A stretch of 64,000 bases of DNA from Paroedura picta. Lineage: Eukaryota; Chordata; Lepidosauria; Squamata; Gekkonidae. The notes under the pieces are model-generated. The model was not told where the DNA came from. It did no database searches and saw only the letters and a program-made list of their open reading frames with translations. The translations under genes were made by a program, and so were the position numbers. How positions within the stretch are numbered: position 1 is the first letter of the stretch; each line of letters begins with the position of its first letter. The DNA lies in the NCBI RefSeq assembly GCF_049243985.1, contig NC_135381.1:17161345-17225344 (forward strand). The letters are read 5' to 3'. Below, one piece after another: positions 58,250 through 64,000 of the stretch.

Positions 58250-60330
58250 GCCTTCACGGAGAAAGCACCGCTCCCGACAGATTGCCCGGATCCATTCGCT
58301 TCCCCCCTTATGTTCCGGGTTCGTAGCCTTCCACACTGAGCGCGGCGAGAATGAAAACGGAGTTGAGCCCTCGAGAGAGTAAAAAAGCTTCAACCTAAAG
58401 AAGAAACGGCCCGGACCAGCCAGCGACGCGCGCGGCGCACACCCAGACTGCGGCCTTCCTCCTCCTCCTCCTCCTCCTCCTCCTTCAAGGCCGACTCCCA
58501 ACTCGGAGACGGGGACCTCCGCGGGACGTGGCGCGAGCGCAGCCACCTGTACCTCCCCGCCAGGCCGGCCTGCCGCGCGCTTCTGAGGGCCCGCGCCGGC
58601 CAGCAGCTCCGGCCGCGTCTGCTCCCCTGCGCCGCAGCTCCGCCTCCCCCCTGCCCCTTTAAGGGGCCCGCCCGGACGGCTGTTCCGCTCCGCCCTTTCT
58701 CTTCCCTTCCCGAGCCTGCCAGCAGGAGAGCGAGCCAGCAATGGGCAGCCAGCCCCCTACGCAGCGCGAACCGCGGGGGCGCCTCGTCACGGGATAAGTG
58801 GCCGGGGCTCCTTCTCCGGGGGGGCGGCGACGGCGGCGGCGAGAGCGCGCGCGGGGCCCCCCACGCGGAGGCAGACGCGGCCCCCGGCCCCACCTCGGTC
58901 CCGGCGCGCGCGGGGTTGGGGGGCCGCTCCTTCCCTTCCCTTCCCCGTCTTCCCCCTTTGTTTCCCGAGATGGGCAGCGGGACGAGCTGAGGCGCGCGCC
59001 TGGAGGGCGGCAAGATGGTGGAGCCGGTGGGCTTTGCCGAGGCTTGGCGCGCCCAATTCGCCGACTCGGAGCCGCCCCAGATGGCGCTGCAGTCGGTGGG
59101 CGACATCGAGCACGAGCTGGAGCGCTGCAAAGCGTCGATCCGGCGCTTGGAGCTGGAGGTGAACAAGGAGCGCTTCCGCATGATCTACTTGCAGACGCTG
59201 CTGGCCAAGGAGAAGAAGAGCTACGACCGCACGCGCTGGGGCTTCAAGCGCTCCTCGCACGTGCCCGAGAGCGACCCCCCGGCGCCGGCCGACGGCCCGC
59301 CTCAGCCCGAGCGCGCCAAAGGCGGCGGCGGCGGCGGCGGCGAGGAGAAGCTGAAGCGAGGCTTGGAGGACGCCGAGCCCCGCTGCGAGCCCGACGTGTC
59401 GCCTTCCAAGCACCGGCCCTCCTCCGGCCGCCGCCTCCCGAGCGGCGGCAGCGTCGACAAGGAAGGCGCTTTCGAGCCGGTGGCCAAGGAGAGGGCCGCG
59501 GCCAGCAGCGTGGCGGCGCTCCGCTCCAACTTCGAGCGGCTGAAAAGGGCGCCGACGGACGGCCCGGAGAAGCCCTTCTACGTGAACCTGGAGTACCACC
59601 ACGAGCGCGGCCTGGTGAAGGTCAACGACAAGGAGGTCTCGGACAAGATCAGCTCGCTGGGCAGCCAGGCCATGCAGCTGGAGCGGCGGAGAGCGCTGCC
59701 CGCGCTGCCCTCGCCCCGCGCCCGCCCCGCGGAGGCCGCCCTGGACGGCGACTACGAGGACGCCGACCTGAACCCGCGCTTCCTGAAGGACAACCTGCTG
59801 CAGGCCAACGGCGCCGGCCGGCCCTCTTGGCAGCCGGTGGACTTGCAGCCCTATCAGAGCGTCTACATCGGCGGCATGGTGGGCGACGCCGAAGGCGGCA
59901 GGGCCCCCCTCCTGCGCAACCCCGGCGCCGCCGAGCCCGAGAAGCATCTCACCTGGCCCCGCCGCTCCTACTCCCCGCGGAGCTTCGAGGACATCGGCGG
60001 CGGCTACACGCCCGACTGCAGCTCCAACGAGAACCTCACGTCCAGCGAGGAGGACTTCTCCTCCGGCCAGTCCAGCCACGTGTCCCCCAGCCCCACCACC
60101 TACCGCCTGTACCGCGACAAAAGCAGGTCGCCTTCGCAGAACTCGCAGCAGTCCTTCGACAGCAGCAGCCCCCCCACGCCCCAGTCCCAGAAGCGGCACC
60201 GGCAGCAGCAACAGGTCATCGTGTCCGAAGCCACCATTGTGGGCGTACGGAAAACGGGACAGATCTGGCCTAGTGACAGCGAGCTGCTGCCGGGGAGGCC
60301 CTCTCTGGACAGTTGTTTCCATGGCGACGC
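58250..60330. promoter_or_regulatory. CpG island covering the BCR promoter and exon 1
   Basis: An abrupt change at about 58,250 to GC-rich, CpG-dense sequence that continues through BCR exon 1. It includes a (TCC)n run at 58,457-58,483 and several GC-box-like runs near 58,640-58,680. No TATA box is evident. The transcription start lies upstream of 59,015 but cannot be fixed here. Confidence 0.85.
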
Positions 60331-60332
60331 TG
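59015..60332 (+). CDS. BCR: BCR exon 1 (residues 1-439, and first base of codon 440)
   Basis: Start of the BCR RhoGEF/GTPase-activating protein, a cytoplasmic scaffold and kinase. It begins MVEPVGFAEAWRAQF at an ATG in good context (caagATGG). The N-terminal coiled-coil oligomerisation domain covers roughly residues 28-72 (VGDIEHELERCKASIRRLEL, NKERFRMIYLQTLLAKEKKS). Tyr-189 in KPFYVNLEYHH keeps the YxN motif that binds GRB2 (Tyr-177 in human). The conserved serine-rich block SYSPRSFEDIGGGYTPDCSS precedes GVRKTGQIWPSD. A donor GTGGGT follows 60,332, splitting the codon after HGDA as in human exon 1. A GGC run encodes seven glycines near residue 105. The rest of the gene lies beyond the window. 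Confidence 0.97.
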
Positions 60333-61469
60333 GTGGGTGCTTTCTCTCCCCTCTCCTATCCCCCCCTCCCCTTAGCCGTGGGCCTAAAGGTGGGTGAGCT
60401 GTGGCAGATGTCATTTAATGGCGTGGGGATGCTGCTGTCTCTGCTGTGGCTTCGCAAGGTTCTTTACCTGAGATTATAAGGCAGCCAGGATCTTTATGTC
60501 CAAAGCAGGTTGCTGTGATTAAAGTCAAACAGCTGCAGGAAGCTGTGGGAGCTGTTGCTGTGCAAGGTTAGGTGTGTGGTCCCTGTTTCCAGAAAGTGCC
60601 TTGATCCCAAAGGCTTGCATCTGGAAGCGTCTGAAATGCTTAAGGCAGAATTTCCATGTTGAACAGTTAGTGATGCAGCTCTTATTCTGGATGTGGTTCC
60701 TTGTGTCCAGGGAAAATTCTCCCCCATTCTATTGTTCAGGGTCACTTCTGCTTTTAGGGATGGGAGGGTTTGTTTCTGCATTGATTTGTTGCCATCTTGT
60801 CCAGTCTTGTTTAGTCCCATCTTGAGGTTAGCATGAGCTCCCCTCCTCCCCCCAATTGGTGTTTATGTTGTTGCTGGCAAATGGTGGTGCTTACAATCAG
60901 GAACAGTTTGGGCATCAGGCCCCTTTTCTCATTTGTGTTTTGCTTCCTACCTGCTCTGATCTCTGGATTGTAGAGCTTGTGTGTACTGGGAGAGGATGCA
61001 ACAACAGAATCCATGGTTAATTGCCTGATAGCTGGACTATTTTCACTCTGGCTATTTCTGAAGGTTGTTGGGTCCCCTCCTTCTCAACTAAGACAGGCTC
61101 TTAGGTGAGATCATTCAGTAGATAGAGCACATCATTTTCCAAATTAGCAGAAATGAACAAAGTGGGTCAGGAAGGAGAAAGCTGCAGGCAATGGAGCATT
61201 TGTAGGTTTGGCTCTATTCAGTCAGTCCTTGGGTGGCTTTCTGCATGTCCCTTAAGGGTCAGGTTATTTTTGATGGCCTGTGGCTTGAATGTGTGTGATT
61301 TGCTCCTGGAAAATACAGTGGGATTTGAATAATAAATAAAATGTAAGCTGGTGGTTGGGGGAAGCTGTTGTGGGGAGGGACAGTATGGATCAGGGTGGTA
61401 GCACCCATGTTCCCTGCAGGAAATTGCATTCTGCAGGTATGAATCTGTTGAGGATCCCAGGTTCCCGGG

Positions 61470-61940
61470 AAGTATGCTTGACCTCGACCAGGGCCTGGGC
61501 CTTTTCAATCCTGGCCCCCGCCTAGTGGAATGAATTCCCAGAAGAGCTGAGGGCCCTGTCGGAGCTCTCTGGGTTCTGCAGGGCTTGCAAGATGGAGCTC
61601 CTCCACCAGGCGTTCAGTTGAGGCTGGGCTGATCACTGGGTTAATAAGATTGGGTCCTCCCCCACCCTTGTGACATCTGGATCCCCTTTGGGGTCTACCA
61701 TCGCCCAACTTGATAACAGACTGACACTGCCAGGAATATGGGTCTAGTTAGGGGTTATTATGTCTGCCATCTTGTTATTTAAATTGGGGTAACTGGATTG
61801 TTTTTTGCATTTATTGGCAATAGAGAATCTTGCCGTCTTATGTTTTTATCTTCTTGCAAACCGCCACGAGCTGGTTGCTCCGGGAGCTGGCGGCATACAC
61901 GTTTAATAATAAATATATATGAGTGAATGAATGAATGAGA
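61470..61940 (+). mobile_element. L2/CR1-type LINE 3' end
   Basis: The ORF end is recognisable ('cccagaagagctgagggccc', 'gatggagctcctccaccagg'). The 3' UTR ends 'caaaccgccacgagctggtt' and 'tttaataataaatatat', then a (GAAT)n tail. Confidence 0.82.
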
Positions 61941-63609
61941 ATTAACTCTCCTTCTCCCAGTGACATGTTTCCATTTGAAATGGAATCTTTATCACCTTCT
62001 TCCTGTTGTGTTAAACTCTTGAATGGAGGTAGGGAGGGACCGGCACAATATGGATGCCGATTTAAGTCTAGTGGGGCTTGAAGCAGATAGGAACAGGCAT
62101 TTTAAGGGGGGGGGGCATGGGGCATTTCAGTGGGGGCGGGTCTCCAGGAACATGGATCAAATTCATAGTTTTCTATCTCATATTCTTATTCCCAGGGCAT
62201 TGGGGGTAAATAGACTTTTGAGAGCTGTACAGAACTCCTATTTTGAATGGAGTTTGCCCTTCTGAATCTGGCATCTATCTGGACACTGTTGAAATAAAGT
62301 GATCAGCAATGAAACTGCAGATTTATTGTTCCTGCATTCCAGTTCTGAGCCAGTGGCCTGCTACCAGAGCTGTTTGAAGTTGTCCTGACAGAGCGCCGGG
62401 TGCTACACATTGCACGCTGGTGGCTCAGCCCTCGCCTGGTGAGTGGGTTTAACATCCTGTTTCTAAGCTGCAGGGGAAAGCATGAGGCCTGGTGGAACTA
62501 AAGGAGGGAAAGACTGACTTGGATGCAGATGGAAAAGGCCTTGAGGAATAATGTATTTTTCCTGCAATTAAAATCCTGGTAAAAAAAAAAAAATGAGGAA
62601 CTCAATGCAGCTTAGGCCTCATCATTTTAAATGTGCAGTGTGCAAAATAGTGGCAATTAAAATCTTTGTCACGAAATTAACAAAGGGAAGAGCATTGCAG
62701 AGCATGTGCGTGAGAGAAAAGGCTATGCAATGGAATATTATCCTGTATTCTGACTGGGATTTGTGCTGAGCAGCTTCATTTTTCTGTTTTCCTTATAAGC
62801 TTTTGCCTCCCTGTAGGAAACCGAAGACCCCTGTTTCTCCTCCAGTCCATGCTTTCACATTCCCTTTTCTCTGCCTTTGTTGGAGGGATTGAGCCTGACA
62901 TCTGCAAACAGCACAGAATTCCTGCAGAAGTGTGGAATCTCCCCAGGCTGAAGAGCTAGTGGGAAAGGGAGGGGGTGGTCTTCATGCTCTTGAGCTGTTC
63001 AGTTCTCAAGGGCTCTTTCCATTCTTGTCTGTGCATTTGCAAACCTGTCGAGGCAAACACAACTCTGGGGTCCTATTGGCTGTATGGAGGCTCGCTTGCC
63101 CGAGTGGGGGCAGTCATTAGAAAGGGGGATCTTTACGATCACATTAACCTCTGGCGATCCCCTGTTATTTGAGGGAAAGGCTGGTTGGGCCTTAAGCTGG
63201 CTTTTGTGCATACCAACCTTTATCCTCTCTCTGCCTCCCTTCCCCCAGTCAGATTAGAGAGTAGTGTGCACTTTTCTTTTCTACTCTGGGATTTCTCAGG
63301 TCTTGTAGATCTTTTGTGAATCCTTAAAGGGGGAGGGCTTTGAAACTGGGACTAAACGCTGAATTGCAGCCATCTGTCTGGTGATGCTCTTTAGTGGGCC
63401 GGGGAGCCTTCTTGAGTTTTCAGTTTGTAGTAGGGGACAAAAGGGTAGGAGGGAGAAAAGGTAACTCTGTGTCCTGTTGTAGGGGGCAGATGCAGCTGGC
63501 TGAGCCGCTGTTGCAGGGAGGCATGTGTGTTAAAATATAGTGTTGAAAGTTTTTTATCTGTGGTAGTGGACGAAAGCCATGCTAATGAAGAGAAGATTTA
63601 GAGTAGAAG

Positions 63610-64000
63610 AAGAAGGAAGAGTTGGCTTTTATACACTTAATATTCTCTATCCCAGCCTTTCTCAGCCTTTTTACTATTGAGAAAACGCTGAAACATTCTT
63701 CAGACTTCAAGAAACCTCAGAAGTGGGTGCAATCGTGCAGAATATGGTTGGGAAGCATAGCTGTGGTCACGCCCACCCAGTAACCCTCCCCCCCCCAGGC
63801 CAATCATTGACCATTTTGGGAGGGGGGGGTGTAGGTTGACATTACTATATATGGTCATGTCACTTGATAAATGTTTAACAACTTAAACCATTATATAAAA
63901 TATTAATTAACTCCCACCCATTTGAGAAAACCTTCAGAAATCCTTCAAAGGCCGTCAAGTAACCACAGGGCTTCATGAACCTAGCTTGCAAGATTAGAAG
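63610..64000. mobile_element. CORE-SINE fragment (63,610-63,650) and hAT-like element (family C) to window end
   Basis: The 'gaagagttggcttttatac' SINE tail is cut by a second copy of the element at 35,354 ('cagcctttctcagcc', 'gcagaatatggttgggaagc'). Its right end appears to be close to the window edge. Confidence 0.65.

Larger units (their letters stand above)
51131..58250. other. Intergenic RAB36-BCR interval
   Basis: No gene was recognised. Repeats listed separately occupy most of 51.37-51.69, 53.07-54.41, 54.79-55.57 and 56.87-58.25 kb. The stretches 51.7-53.06 and 55.58-56.86 kb hold nothing identifiable. Confidence 0.75.
60333..64000 (+). other. BCR: BCR intron 1, proximal part
   Basis: Non-coding. 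Contains an L2/CR1 LINE end (61,470-61,940) and SINE/hAT fragments from 63,610. The sequence at 60,340-61,460 and 61,950-63,600 shows no exon or well-preserved repeat apart from short homopolymers. Confidence 0.85.

Noticed and set aside
58238-59181. Antisense frames of 167 and 263 aa in the BCR promoter
   Set aside because: Low complexity from the CpG island and the TCC repeat; no domain, no splice pattern.
58787-60322. Very long antisense frame (511 aa) and a 491-aa frame in another phase across BCR exon 1
   Set aside because: GC- and CpG-rich coding sequence has few stop codons in every frame. The +1 frame at 59,015 has clear BCR homology, and the others are low-complexity Ala/Arg/Gly.

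Overview
The window is nuclear DNA from a squamate reptile. The genes are vertebrate. The repeats point to squamates: four full-length Sauria/POM-type SINEs (tRNA-like head, BovB-like tail), 5S-rRNA-derived SINEs, MIR-like CORE-SINEs, CR1 and L2-like LINE ends, Helitron 3' ends and several hAT families. I cannot resolve the species.

The region matches the human chromosome 22q11.2 block RSPH14 - GNAZ - RAB36 - BCR, in the same order and orientation. (1) 1-5,397: upstream or first-intron sequence of GNAZ with old repeats. (2) GNAZ (+): both coding exons (5,411-6,133 and 22,874-23,218) give a complete 355-aa G alpha-z; the 16.7-kb intron between them is repeat-rich, and the 3' UTR runs to about 24.9 kb. 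(3) RSPH14 (-): the first three coding exons (34,538-34,340, 32,905-32,803, 31,802-31,684). Later exons were not found and must lie further left, so GNAZ is probably nested inside RSPH14 as in human. A CpG-rich promoter covers about 34.55-35.3 kb. (4) RAB36 (+): ten coding exons, 41,082-50,293, joining in frame to exactly 267 aa with a C-terminal Cys-Cys prenylation motif. The short first coding exon (23 aa) was identified by splice sites and family resemblance. (5) 51-58.2 kb: intergenic, almost all repeats. (6) BCR (+): CpG island, start codon at 59,015 and the long exon 1 ending at 60,332, with the start of intron 1 to the window end.

The genes are unrelated in function: a Gi-class G-protein alpha subunit, a ciliary radial-spoke protein, a Rab GTPase and a RhoGEF/GAP scaffold. 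They are linked by conserved synteny rather than by a pathway. An RFX/X-box-like site lies ahead of RAB36 next to a candidate 5' non-coding exon.

The most notable non-genic observations are: a roughly 42-bp copy of the end of RAB36 exon 8 inside intron 7; two SPIN-like hAT elements with perfect 8-bp target duplications and a different interior; a 137-bp near-perfect palindromic hAT MITE family with clean target duplications; nested MITE insertions whose order can be read (16.0-16.3 kb, 57.9-58.25 kb); an inverted pair of an unnamed interspersed repeat; and a GC-rich, self-complementary tandem array with inverted ends sitting inside a LINE (26.4-27.25 kb). I found no endogenous retrovirus, rRNA/tRNA gene, CRISPR array or new multi-gene system.
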